64,000 nucleotides of DNA from Azospirillum sp. TSO22-1 (lineage in GTDB: Bacteria; Pseudomonadota; Alphaproteobacteria; Azospirillales; Azospirillaceae). The notes below the pieces were generated by a model. It was not told the DNA's origin, searched no databases, and worked only from the letters and a program-made list of their open reading frames with translations. Both the position numbers and the translations under genes were made by a program. Below, in pieces: positions 1-7,676 of this stretch; the first letter of the stretch is position 1; every line of letters begins with the position of its first letter. The stretch spans positions 20,654-84,653 of the forward strand of contig NZ_LGQZ01000057.1 in NCBI RefSeq assembly GCF_003116015.1. Reading direction: 5' to 3'.

Positions 1-65
1 GACCCTTCCCTGGTGGTACAGATCGGGGTATATTTTCACCAAAATCTTTACTAGGGAATAGGCAT

Positions 66-1310
66 ATGAGTAGTGCTGAGAGTGGCAGCGTCGATCCCCA
101 ATCTCTTTCAGTCCCCTTGGTAACGCAGCCAACTCGCTCGCAGAGTGAAAGCGTTGAAACAGTAATAAACAGGCTAAACAGGGATGAGTACTTTATTCCT
201 GATTACCAGCGCGACAGCGATCAATGGGATCTTGAGAAAGAATCGAAATTTATAGAATCAATCGTTAATAATTTAACGATCCCGGCCTTCTTTCTATATG
301 AAAACGAAGATGGACGGCATGAAGTAGTAGATGGCCAACAAAGGCTAAGCACACTCAGAAAATTTTTTAATGATCAGATGAGGATGTCTGAAGCCGAAGA
401 GGTGAATTACCTAATTCCGGCGTCAATACAGTATGCTGGAAAGAAATATTCTGAACTTGATATTCGCCTAAAGAGAATATTCCTTCAGTATCCGCTAACT
501 CTGATATTCCTACCTTCATCAATGAAGCTGAGTGCAAAGCTTGAAGTTTTTAGAAGGATCAATGAGGGCGGGACTCCGCTAACTGGGCAAGACATTCGCC
601 TTGCCTACTATAGCGAGTCCAAGAGCGTTTACGGAATTCGCGTCGCAGGAATATACAAAAAAGAAGCAAATTCTGCCAGAAGAATGATTGAGAGAGCAGA
701 AAAAATTGGAATCGGATATCCTTGGGAGAGGCATGCGCTCCCACAAGAGTACTGGGAGGATTGGTGGTCTGAAAGAGATCGCACCAAAGGGCAGACGCCT
801 TCCCACATGTATCTCTGGTATCTTGTTGCCCTTCACCGCGAAGTACTAGACAGGATATTGAAAAACCCGGCTTATCTAAACATTAGCTTTAGAGGCACTA
901 TAGATGAAGCACTTGATATATACTGTGCGCAGCTTTATTATCAGGACACAAACACCTCTTCCGAAAAGCTTATTCCTGGAGCTGACGATATAACTGGCAA
1001 ACTATTCGACAATTTTGCCAAGTGGCTGGGCATCGTACTTGGGGAAAAGCTACCTCGATTGAGCATCGAAAAATATCGACAGCTCGCGATATTTATCGCG
1101 GCAGCGACAGAGCTTAACATTGACAGCGATGCCCTAACGGACACCCATTGGAATTTAATTGGAAGCTTTATTCAAAATCCTCGAGAAGCTGGAAAACAAA
1201 TTCTCGGTGGGGATGGATACCCGGAACCAAAAGGACGATGGCTAGGGCAAAAAGGTCAAAAAATTCAATTTGAGAAGGCAATTGAGGTGATGAAGAACAT
1301 TGTCAAATAA
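66..1310 (+). CDS. DUF262 (GmrS-like) family protein
   Basis: A 414-residue protein with the hallmarks of the DUF262 family: IPDYQR at residues 44-49 and DGQQR at 89-93, which in the family form the ParB-like nucleotide-binding or hydrolysis pocket. The rest is predominantly helical. DUF262 proteins are the GmrS-type half of modification-dependent restriction systems and occur in many defence loci. The gene overlaps the downstream HNH gene by 11 bp, implying translational coupling and a two-component nuclease. It is much more AT-rich than the surroundings, a sign of recent acquisition. Family assignment is firm; the defence role is inferred. Confidence 0.8.
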   Translation: MSSAESGSVDPQSLSVPLVTQPTRSQSESVETVINRLNRDEYFIPDYQRDSDQWDLEKESKFIESIVNNLTIPAFFLYENEDGRHEVVDGQQRLSTLRKFFNDQMRMSEAEEVNYLIPASIQYAGKKYSELDIRLKRIFLQYPLTLIFLPSSMKLSAKLEVFRRINEGGTPLTGQDIRLAYYSESKSVYGIRVAGIYKKEANSARRMIERAEKIGIGYPWERHALPQEYWEDWWSERDRTKGQTPSHMYLWYLVALHREVLDRILKNPAYLNISFRGTIDEALDIYCAQLYYQDTNTSSEKLIPGADDITGKLFDNFAKWLGIVLGEKLPRLSIEKYRQLAIFIAAATELNIDSDALTDTHWNLIGSFIQNPREAGKQILGGDGYPEPKGRWLGQKGQKIQFEKAIEVMKNIVK

Positions 1311-1581
1311 TCTGCCTACTGGGCTCCCTTCCTGCGATCCATATGCCCGACTGTTTCCGGCTTCTTGGATAGATGCGTACTACAGGTTGCACTTTAGTAA
1401 GGCAGAAAATGGGTACGTGTGCCCTCTATGCAAAGGTGTTTTTCGAGGGCCACGTGGCATTAGAATGCTTCGTGGCGACCATATTCTTCCTTATTCGAGA
1501 GGTGGCCTTACAACGTGGAATAACTTGCAACTGCTATGCTTTACTTGCAACTCAAGAAAGAGTGACTCCATACAAAGATAA
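1300..1581 (+). CDS. Small HNH endonuclease, partner of the DUF262 protein
   Basis: A 93-residue HNH nuclease. It has a CxxC pair at 41-44, a catalytic Asp-His at 60-61, an Asn at 74-75 and a second CxxC at 80-83, the normal zinc-stabilised HNH layout. The best start is a TTG at 1300 inside the end of the DUF262 gene, giving an 11-bp overlap; no ATG precedes the HNH core. In classic GmrSD the nuclease is DUF1524 and often fused; here it is a short classical HNH on a separate polypeptide. AT-rich like its partner. Confidence 0.75.
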   Translation: MSNNLPTGLPSCDPYARLFPASWIDAYYRLHFSKAENGYVCPLCKGVFRGPRGIRMLRGDHILPYSRGGLTTWNNLQLLCFTCNSRKSDSIQR

Positions 1582-1679
1582 CCCACCCACTCGGGAGCGT
1601 TTGGCTTCAGTTCGTAAATAGGTGAGGTTGCTTGCAAGTCGCCAAGCTCAAATGGTGCGCACCTGTCGTGGAGGCCACC

Positions 1680-2339
1680 ATGTCGCCAGTATCGTCATCC
1701 ACGCCGCCATACCGCAAACGAACGTGTTGGGAAATTGCACATCGCCGGGCAGCGCAGGCACGGGAGCGGCGCCGCCGGGGGCGCAGTCGGGGCGGCACGC
1801 TGACGGCCTCGGCGGTCGTGCGGGATCTCGTCACGGGGCTGGAGGGGCAGGTCCTCATCGCGCTGGCGGTAACGCTGGCGACGGCTGCCGTCGAGATGGC
1901 AGCCGGGCCGTGGCGCCGGCCAGCGCCGCATCCGGCCGTCCCGCCACCGTCCCGTCGTCCGACGCCGGCTCGACGGCCGGAGGTGGTCCACGGGTTGCTG
2001 GCGTTCGCGGATGCGCTCCCTGGCGAGACTCTTGCCGAATACCAAGCGCGCCATCGTCCAGCAGCGGCTGCCCGCTACCGGGCGGCGGCCGGATCGCAGG
2101 CGCGGTGGCTGCGCCGCGCTCTGGCAGGTGACGAGGGCGCCACGGCCCGGCTCACGCCGGCTCTGCGTGCCACGCTGGTCGGTCTCGATCCCGCGGCGCG
2201 GGATGATCTCGCCACGCTGCCGCGGGAGAGGCTGGCACGGCTGATTCCGGCGATCGTGGCCGGAGAATACGCGCCGCCGCCCGTCGAGCCGCCGCCAGAC
2301 GCGGCGCCCGACGTCGCACCGGAGGAGGCCGCCCCTTGA
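1680..2339 (+). CDS. Hypothetical protein with one hydrophobic segment
   Basis: About 219 residues; not recognised. The ATG at 1680 is preceded by GTGGAGG at a good distance, so I prefer it to the upstream TTG at 1632. The N-terminus is rich in Arg (residues about 10-40), followed by a hydrophobic stretch around residues 55-75 and a Pro/Ala-rich linker, then an Ala/Arg-rich helical part and an acidic Pro-rich tail. Codon use is GC-rich like the mobilization genes and unlike the AT-rich DUF262/HNH genes just upstream. Probably an element accessory gene; no function is claimed. Confidence 0.5.
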   Translation: MSPVSSSTPPYRKRTCWEIAHRRAAQARERRRRGRSRGGTLTASAVVRDLVTGLEGQVLIALAVTLATAAVEMAAGPWRRPAPHPAVPPPSRRPTPARRPEVVHGLLAFADALPGETLAEYQARHRPAAAARYRAAAGSQARWLRRALAGDEGATARLTPALRATLVGLDPAARDDLATLPRERLARLIPAIVAGEYAPPPVEPPPDAAPDVAPEEAAP

Positions 2340-2345
2340 GCTTCC

Positions 2346-2621
2346 TCACCGCCACTCGAATACTTCATTCGCCTGCCGCGGATCGCTCCATCCGTGGGCA
2401 ACGATTACCTCGACGTCGCCGTCGTCGTTGATGGCGGCTTCGATATGGCTGATATCAGAAACGATATCGCCAATCAGAGACTCGATCTCATAAGGCTCCG
2501 CTGGGTCATGCATGAGTACCGCCGCAGTATATAGATCAATGCGGTCGGCGATTTTCTCCTCGGTTCCGACTGGAATCATCGGAAATCCGGCGGTATTGAT
2601 CTCTACGTACGTGTTGTGCAT
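2346..2621 (-). CDS. Small acidic hypothetical protein
   Basis: A 91-residue acidic protein, converging on the preceding gene with a 6-bp gap. The ATG at 2621 has a GAGGTGG ribosome-binding site about 6 bases upstream. It contains many Asp, Glu and Ile residues and no motif that I recognise. Base composition is closer to the AT-rich cargo than to the mobilization genes. Confidence 0.5.
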   Translation of the reverse strand: MHNTYVEINTAGFPMIPVGTEEKIADRIDLYTAAVLMHDPAEPYEIESLIGDIVSDISHIEAAINDDGDVEVIVAHGWSDPRQANEVFEWR

Positions 2622-2823
2622 CTCGCCACCTCATCTATAATCGTGAGTGCGATGCAACGATAAACAGGCATCAAAGCCTGCTGTCAATGGGAAATAACGA
2701 ATTATCTAAAATATTTTTTGAGGAATTGTCAACATTTAGGCTGCTGTTCGTGCCGTTATCGTCATGTTGAATTACCATTCACATGGGGTTGGCCTTCCCG
2801 CGCTTTGGCCTGTTATCAGAATT
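2622..2823. other. AT-rich intergenic stretch in the element
   Basis: Upstream region of the small acidic gene and 3' flank of the zincin-motif gene. It is clearly AT-rich and has no ORF with a convincing start. I see no strong terminator or repeat. Confidence 0.4.
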
Positions 2824-3450
2824 TCATTTCGCATACCTACCCATTATCACTCTTCCCCATATGTTGACAACATCCCGTCCCGCTTCAATCCCGTGTGGCG
2901 CGCCCTTCTTGGTCGCCCAGTGGTCGAACGCCAATGCCTCAGCCTCCTCATTTCTAGTTATCCAGTAGACCGGAAATTGTTCACACAGATCTCTCCTTGT
3001 GTTCTCTTCCCGTATTTTATTCCCATGCCTCTCCACTGACTCCAGTTCGTCATCGCTGAATCTGTCGTAAATTGAATGAAATAGCTCGTGGTACAATGTA
3101 GTGAGCGGATTAAAGCCGCCACAGAACCCGACCACTATGGACGTTTTGAGATAATCGCACCGCCCCGTCGAATGCGAGGGCCGCCACCTTCTCGCCCCGT
3201 GTTCTTTTAGAAATCCTTCGTTCATTCCTTCGATTATTGGGGTGAACGGCTCAAATCCGTGGAGTACGGGTCCCATGGCGCATCGCACGCGTGGATTTAT
3301 CCGCATGGCCTCCGTGTATCTCGCCATGTCGCCACCGTTGATTGGCCAATAGATTGTCTCCCCTTCTCCGAAGGAGAACCAGTCATCACCTACATCCTCA
3401 AGGGGGCGTTCAATGAAGGCGCGTCCACCCCAAATCAATGCTTTATCCAT
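2824..3450 (-). CDS. Zincin-motif (HExxH) protein coupled to the relaxase gene
   Basis: A 208-residue protein with HELFH at residues 121-125, preceded by a hydrophobic/polar strand and followed by helices rich in Glu and Asp. This fits a zinc metallopeptidase-like (zincin) site, with a third ligand possibly among the acidic residues after 133. The ATG at 3450 follows an AAGGAGG site and overlaps the relaxase stop codon, so translation is coupled to the relaxase. It is less GC-rich than the relaxase, suggesting cargo captured behind the mobilization operon. A toxin or host-targeting protease is possible but is speculation. Confidence 0.55.
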   Translation of the reverse strand: MDKALIWGGRAFIERPLEDVGDDWFSFGEGETIYWPINGGDMARYTEAMRINPRVRCAMGPVLHGFEPFTPIIEGMNEGFLKEHGARRWRPSHSTGRCDYLKTSIVVGFCGGFNPLTTLYHELFHSIYDRFSDDELESVERHGNKIREENTRRDLCEQFPVYWITRNEEAEALAFDHWATKKGAPHGIEAGRDVVNIWGRVIMGRYAK

Positions 3451-5432
3451 CACTTCCGCCCTCCTTCATCATGGTCAGCGTTGCCGACCCATTTCGGGAT
3501 GAGCCGAGGACCAGGAGCGTCCGGCTCCGGCGTCGGCACCGTCCCGTGGCCGTCCCGCGGCGCGGGACGCGGCGGCCGGACGAGACGGACTGCGGCGTCG
3601 ATGTTGCCCCGTCCCGCGGTCTCCGTCACAGCGCGCCGGCCGGCGAGGACAGCGGCCTCCACCCGGCGGAGGGCTTCCCGTCGCTCGGCGTCCCGTCGTC
3701 CGTCCCGTCCGACGGCGGCGACAGTCCGGCAGGACACGGCGGCGTCCCGCTCCGCCGCCCGCTCCGCCCTGACGGCGGCGTCATGGACGGCCTCGAGCCG
3801 CTCCCTCTCCTGCCGCCACCACCGCGTCCGTCCCGTGATCGCTGCCCACAGGCCGGACGGCCGACGCTCGTCATGCTTGTCGAGTGCCCGTCCGGCGCCG
3901 CGCCGGACTTCCTCGGCGTCGCGAAGCCGCGCTGTAGTCGCAGCCTCCGCGGCCAGCGCCGCCGCCCGCTGTCGGCGACGCGCTTCAATCTCCTCCATCC
4001 CGCGCCGGATCGCCGAGAGCGCGGCATCCTGTGCCCCGGCGGCGTCCATTGCCGCCGCCAACACGGTGTCACCCGGCCGGGGCGATCCCCCGGCGAGGAC
4101 GGCGGCCTCGGCGCGTCGCCGGCCATCGCGGGAGGCCCGCCGCGGTGCGCCCCGTCCCTCGCGGGACGGCAGGGCTTCCCGTCGGGCGTCCCGTGACGTC
4201 CCGTGCGTGCCGGCCGTCGCGGTGGCGGCCGTCAAAGCGTGCGCGAGGGCGGCGTCGCCCGGCCGCGCCGCTCCTCCGGTCAGTGCGGCGGCTTCGCCGC
4301 GGCGGCTGAGGCGAGGCGGGCGAGGTCCGCTTGCATCGCGGTCACCATCTCCAGGAGCATCGCGAGTGCCTGCAAAATTTTCTCGATCCGATCTTCCTCC
4401 CCGGCTCCAGTCTCCGTCAGCAACTCGATGATTTTCGACGTGTCGACCTTCGTCGCCGTGATCGTCTGCGCGATCACGGCTGACGACGGCGGCCGGGACT
4501 GCTGCGTGGTCATGTGCTGTCTCCTGCGGCGGCTGCATGGTGTCCGGCAGCGTGCCGGCGCGATCACGGATGGCCCGGCGGGCTTGCTCCAGCGGAGGCA
4601 GGGCCAGCGCTGCCACGACCTCACGTGCAGCCCGTGCACCCGGCCCCTTGACGCCCGCGGCCTTCGCCCCTGCGTTGACGGCACGCGCCCACGGGTGCGC
4701 GGCGCCCGTCCCGTCGACGACGACGGGTCCCTCAACTCCGGCAGCGAGCCGCAGCCCGCGCCATCCAAGTGCGGCCTCAAGGTCGGGCGCCTGATACGCC
4801 TCCCACGCGGCACGCCGGACATCGGTGAGGGACACCGCCGTCCGCTCGGCCTGTGCCCTTTCCCTCGGCGTCGCCGGCGCGACGGGACGGACGCGGTGTA
4901 GCAGTCCGGCGGCCCGCATTGCCTCGGCGACATCGTGGCGTCCCTCGCGCTCCAGGGCGGCGGCCACAGCGTGGTTGTGGCGCCCGGTGACGAACGGCAA
5001 GCCCTCGTCATGCTCGGTGATCCGATGGATCTTCTCCCGGCGGAGGAAATCGTGGTCAAGCCGGATCGCCCTCCCGTCTGTGAGGACCCGCGAATACACG
5101 CGATGCCGGTGCTCGCGGCCGCCCTTGAGATGGACAGCCTCGAAAAATGCTTGGTGCGCAAGGCCGAACTCGGCTTCGAAGCGCGTCCAGTAGCGCGCCC
5201 ACTGCCCCTCGCTCCATCCGGCACCGGGCGGCGGGTCGGCATGGACGTGGTACAGAGGGGTTTGGGTGCGGGCGTGGGCTGCGATGTCGCCAATCTCGGC
5301 GACCTGCTCCCGGATCGCGGCGCTGATCAGCCCGCGGGACGCGCCGGGACGCACCGTCTGGCCGTGGCGGGTGTCGGCAAGGTGCCTGCCGAGAGCGCGG
5401 CCTCCGGCGCCGCGGGTTGCACCGCCAATCAC
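3450..5432 (-). CDS. Relaxase / mobilization nuclease
   Basis: A 660-residue protein whose N-terminal part carries relaxase-like histidine motifs: YHVHADP at 61-67 and HRHRVYSR at 108-115, the latter resembling the metal-binding motif followed by YSR found in MOB relaxases. Relaxases nick oriT and stay covalently bound to the transferred strand. From about residue 330 the protein becomes an extremely Arg/Ala-rich tail, typical of a DNA-binding extension but of very low complexity. The start overlaps the mobC-like stop by 4 bp. It is followed by the zincin gene in the same operon. The catalytic tyrosine was not assigned. Confidence 0.7.
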   Translation of the reverse strand: MIGGATRGAGGRALGRHLADTRHGQTVRPGASRGLISAAIREQVAEIGDIAAHARTQTPLYHVHADPPPGAGWSEGQWARYWTRFEAEFGLAHQAFFEAVHLKGGREHRHRVYSRVLTDGRAIRLDHDFLRREKIHRITEHDEGLPFVTGRHNHAVAAALEREGRHDVAEAMRAAGLLHRVRPVAPATPRERAQAERTAVSLTDVRRAAWEAYQAPDLEAALGWRGLRLAAGVEGPVVVDGTGAAHPWARAVNAGAKAAGVKGPGARAAREVVAALALPPLEQARRAIRDRAGTLPDTMQPPQETAHDHAAVPAAVVSRDRADDHGDEGRHVENHRVADGDWSRGGRSDRENFAGTRDAPGDGDRDASGPRPPRLSRRGEAAALTGGAARPGDAALAHALTAATATAGTHGTSRDARREALPSREGRGAPRRASRDGRRRAEAAVLAGGSPRPGDTVLAAAMDAAGAQDAALSAIRRGMEEIEARRRQRAAALAAEAATTARLRDAEEVRRGAGRALDKHDERRPSGLWAAITGRTRWWRQERERLEAVHDAAVRAERAAERDAAVSCRTVAAVGRDGRRDAERREALRRVEAAVLAGRRAVTETAGRGNIDAAVRLVRPPRPAPRDGHGTVPTPEPDAPGPRLIPKWVGNADHDEGGRK

Positions 5433-5851
5433 CGCCCGCCCCCGGAATCGCCGAGCATGGCGCGCTTGAGGCGGTCCAGGTCGCGAGCAACCTGCCGGAC
5501 GCCGGGCAATGCGGCCTCGATCGCCGCGTGATCAGCACCCCGTCCCGCGACACGGGACGCGATGGCGGCCTGCACCATCGCGCCGGCTAGCTCGCCGACG
5601 GATTCGCGCAGCCGGGCGATCTCGACGACGTGCTCCGGCGGGGGCGGCGCCGGCCGACGGTAGGCACGCACTGGGGCGGCGTCTTCCGGACGGGCGCCGA
5701 CGGCGGCGACGGCGAGGGCGCGGAGCCACGCCGCAGCCGTCAGGCCGTCGGCTTCGGCTGCGCTGGCGACGCGGGCGGCCAAGGTAGTGGGCAGGCGCAC
5801 GAGCACCTGTCCCGCCATAACCCGCCGCTCGGACCCGCGCCGTCCCGCCAT
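5429..5851 (-). CDS. MobC-like mobilization accessory protein
   Basis: About 140 residues from the ATG at 5851, or 129 residues from the ATG at 5818; both are in frame. The N-terminus (VLVRLPTTLAARV) looks like a ribbon-helix-helix strand and helix. The C-terminal half is a run of helices with a conserved-looking basic end (RDLDRLKRAML), as in MobC-type proteins that help the relaxase open oriT. It precedes the relaxase gene with a 4-bp overlap and lies next to the palindromic region at 5900-5951, which fits this role. Confidence 0.6.
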   Translation of the reverse strand: MAGRRGSERRVMAGQVLVRLPTTLAARVASAAEADGLTAAAWLRALAVAAVGARPEDAAPVRAYRRPAPPPPEHVVEIARLRESVGELAGAMVQAAIASRVAGRGADHAAIEAALPGVRQVARDLDRLKRAMLGDSGGGR

Positions 5852-6157
5852 GCACGCCCCCGGTGCTGGGCCGCGCCGTGCGCGGCCGGGGAGGTCCACG
5901 GAGGGGCAAGCCCCTCCTGGCCAGCTACCCGTATCCGCGCGGATACGGGTATGGCTGGCTACCCACTTTCGGTGACGTTGCGGCGCCCTCACGCAAGGCA
6001 CCATGCTTTTTCCGGCCGCGATGCCCCAGGACAAAAGGGTACCGCGACGCTTGGCGCCGACGATGACGAACGGGCGCACCCAAGATCTTCCCAACACGGC
6101 CATACGGACCCACCTTGTCCGCGCGGCCGGAACGGCGCGGGACAAAAGGGAGCGGGA
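5852..6157. promoter_or_regulatory. Divergent mob/HTH intergenic region, candidate oriT
   Basis: A 306-bp gap between the mobC-like gene and the divergent HTH gene. It contains a GC-rich hairpin at 5900-5917 (8-bp stem, 2-base loop) and a perfect 26-bp palindrome at 5926-5951 centred on GCGC. There are also two direct copies of GGACAAAAGGG at 6029-6039 and 6140-6150, the second just upstream of the HTH start. oriT sites commonly lie beside mobC and the relaxase gene and contain inverted repeats. The direct copies may be operator sites for the HTH protein. The nick site was not identified. Confidence 0.5.
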
Positions 6158-6439
6158 ATGGTGGACGACGACAAGCGGTTGCGCCGGAGGGAAGCAATCC
6201 GAACGGGAATGGAGGCGGCCCGCGCCGCCGGCCGTCCACCGGGTCGGCCACGAAAGCTTGTCGGTGCCGCTCTGGCGGATGTCGTAGCGGTGATGACCAC
6301 GAAGCCGGACAGCCGGCGCTGGGACCTCATCGGCGGCGCGATGCTGGGCTGGCGCCATGCGCTGTCGGTTCAGTATGGCGTGTCGGAACGGACGATCACC
6401 AGGGCAATCGCCCGAGCCAAGGGTCGAATCCGGCCCTGA
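6158..6439 (+). CDS. Small helix-turn-helix DNA-binding protein
   Basis: A 93-residue basic protein. Residues about 55-93 contain a clear helix-turn-helix (VQYGVSERTITRAIARAK region), with a Lys/Arg-rich N-terminus (RPPGRPRK is an AT-hook-like segment). The ATG at 6158 is preceded by GGGAGCGGG and by one of two GGACAAAAGGG repeats. It is divergent from mobC, so it may regulate itself and the mob operon. It resembles small resolvase-type or excisionase-like HTH proteins of mobilizable elements, but I cannot name a family. Confidence 0.55.
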   Translation: MVDDDKRLRRREAIRTGMEAARAAGRPPGRPRKLVGAALADVVAVMTTKPDSRRWDLIGGAMLGWRHALSVQYGVSERTITRAIARAKGRIRP

Positions 6440-6492
6440 CTGGGGGCCGCCGTGGATTCCGATGCGCGCTTTTGCCCTATTCTTTGGAGATC

Positions 6493-6540
6493 GCGAGGGC
6501 GCCAAGGGTACGGGTACCCCCGGAGTCACACCGTCCTACG
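6493..6540 (+). repeat. Copy A of a 48-50 bp imperfect direct repeat
   Basis: Contains the palindrome GGGTAC-GG-GTACCC at 6506-6519, followed after a short spacer by CACCGTCCTACG. The matching copy is at 7627-7676. The palindrome arms differ between the copies but are self-complementary in each. A related inverted segment lies at about 6035-6056, upstream of the HTH gene. Confidence 0.6.
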
Positions 6541-6663
6541 TCGATCCTAGCGAGTGCAGGGGGCGGCGCGCCCCACGTTGACGACCACCGTGTCTGCTCG
6601 GCGCACGGCCGGTGACGATCACGCCAAGCAAGATTTCAACGTCTCCATGGCACTGCCACATCG

Positions 6664-6810
6664 TCAGCACTGGGACAAACACGCGCACCATTTTGTCCCG
6701 CGCCGCCCGGCGGTGCTGTCGGTGGACACGCGGGCGTAGCCGAGCAGGCGCCCGACCGCCACCACACCGCCGAACAAGTCGATGGTTCCCGGGTCCTGCT
6801 CGTCCTTCAT
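6664..6810 (-). pseudogene. Truncated serine recombinase (resolvase) start
   Basis: A 48-residue reading frame whose residues 21-31 (RLLGYARVSTD) are the diagnostic N-terminal strand of serine resolvases/invertases, including the serine of the VST motif. The homology then stops and the frame reads into unrelated sequence and a stop at 6664. The rest of a recombinase (normally 180 residues or more) is absent. The break coincides with an inverted copy (6691-6705) of a 15-bp sequence from the mob intergenic region (6133-6147). The ATG overlaps the stop of the upstream 99-residue ORF. Confidence 0.55.
6691..6705 (-). repeat. 15-bp inverted copy of 6133-6147
   Basis: TTTTGTCCCGCGCCG here is the exact reverse complement of positions 6133-6147, just upstream of the HTH gene. 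Together with a nearby GGGACAAA at 6672-6679 it also forms a local 8-bp-stem hairpin spanning 6672-6699. Confidence 0.6.
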
Positions 6811-7109
6811 CACCGCGCCCACTTGCGGTGGCGGATGTCCATTGCCTCGGCCTCGCGCAGCATCTGGCGCTTGAGCGCCAAGTTCGGCGCGTCCGGCAGG
6901 CCTCGCCCGCTGACAGCGACGGGGCAGCCGGGCGGGGTCTCCCCCCGGCGTCGGACAGCCCAATCCCACACGACGCCGACGATGAGGCCGACGCCGACAC
7001 CACGCGACTTCATCTCGATCGCCCATTCGCCCGCCTGGAACCTGATCTCCCGGCCGACGCGGGGGCGAAGCACCTGGTCCAGGTCACCGTAGGTCCTAAT
7101 CTCCTCCAT
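6810..7109 (-). CDS. Hypothetical protein, probable mobilization accessory
   Basis: A 99-residue protein with a short hydrophobic segment around residues 36-51 (GVGVGLIVGVVWDWAV) and basic flanks, so possibly membrane-associated. Not recognised. Its stop overlaps the start of the resolvase remnant (ATGA), implying that the two once formed an operon. A further ORF (7010-7204) overlaps it in another frame and could be a coupled upstream gene or noise. Confidence 0.4.
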   Translation of the reverse strand: MEEIRTYGDLDQVLRPRVGREIRFQAGEWAIEMKSRGVGVGLIVGVVWDWAVRRRGETPPGCPVAVSGRGLPDAPNLALKRQMLREAEAMDIRHRKWAR

Positions 7110-7671
7110 GATGCCCTCCCCGCTTTGGCACCGACTTTCTGCACTCTGAGCCCGTTGATTCGCTTGGCCAAGGCTTCGCCGTCAGAGGTTTCGACTTCCG
7201 GCACTGGCCCGCCGGCTGTGGGGCGAGCCGGCGCGTACGGGACGCCTTCACGGGACGGTGACGACGGGATCCACCATTACGGGAGGGGCCGCTGCGTCGT
7301 CAGGGGCAGCACCCTTTCGTCCCGTGACGCGGCGGCCGGGACCGCCCAGGCACGAACGCCCGCTCCGGGATGCGAAGTGGGCGTTTAGGACTGCCTATTC
7401 GGTGGCACCGCCTGCGCGGCAGGCTGTCCCGGTAGTCCACAGGCATAGGCCGTAGGCCGTCCCCGGCCCGGAGCGCCACCTACGAGGCGGCGTAGGGCCG
7501 GGGGCATGCTTGTGGACCCACCGGGGCAGCCGGCGGGGTGGAAATGGGCTCCTCCAACGCGATTCCAGCCGTCCGAGCACTCGAGGACGCCCCGCGGAGC
7601 GACCCTTTTGGCCGTAGGACGGTGCTTCGAGGGCACCCAAGGGTAGGACTACCCCCTAAAATCACGCCGTC
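7110..7671. other. Gene-poor, repeat-bearing segment
   Basis: About 560 bp with no convincing gene. It holds several inverted repeats: arms CGTAGGACGG at 7613-7622 and CCGTCCTACG at 7667-7676, enclosing the 14-bp palindrome GGGTAG-GA-CTACCC at 7641-7654. The right part lies directly downstream of the stop of the replication-like gene, so a termination or cis-acting replication/resolution site is possible. Confidence 0.4.
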
Positions 7672-7676
7672 CTACG
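7627..7676 (+). repeat. Copy B of the 48-50 bp imperfect direct repeat
   Basis: Matches copy A at 6493-6540, including the shared end CCGTCCTACG. Its central palindrome is GGGTAG-GA-CTACCC, in which one base pair of the arms is changed on both sides relative to copy A, so the dyad is kept while the sequence differs. Confidence 0.6.

Noticed and set aside
7010..7204. A 64-codon minus-strand ORF overlapping the 99-residue ORF.
   Set aside because: The first 32 codons look protein-like, but the rest overlaps the next gene in another frame; too weak to call.
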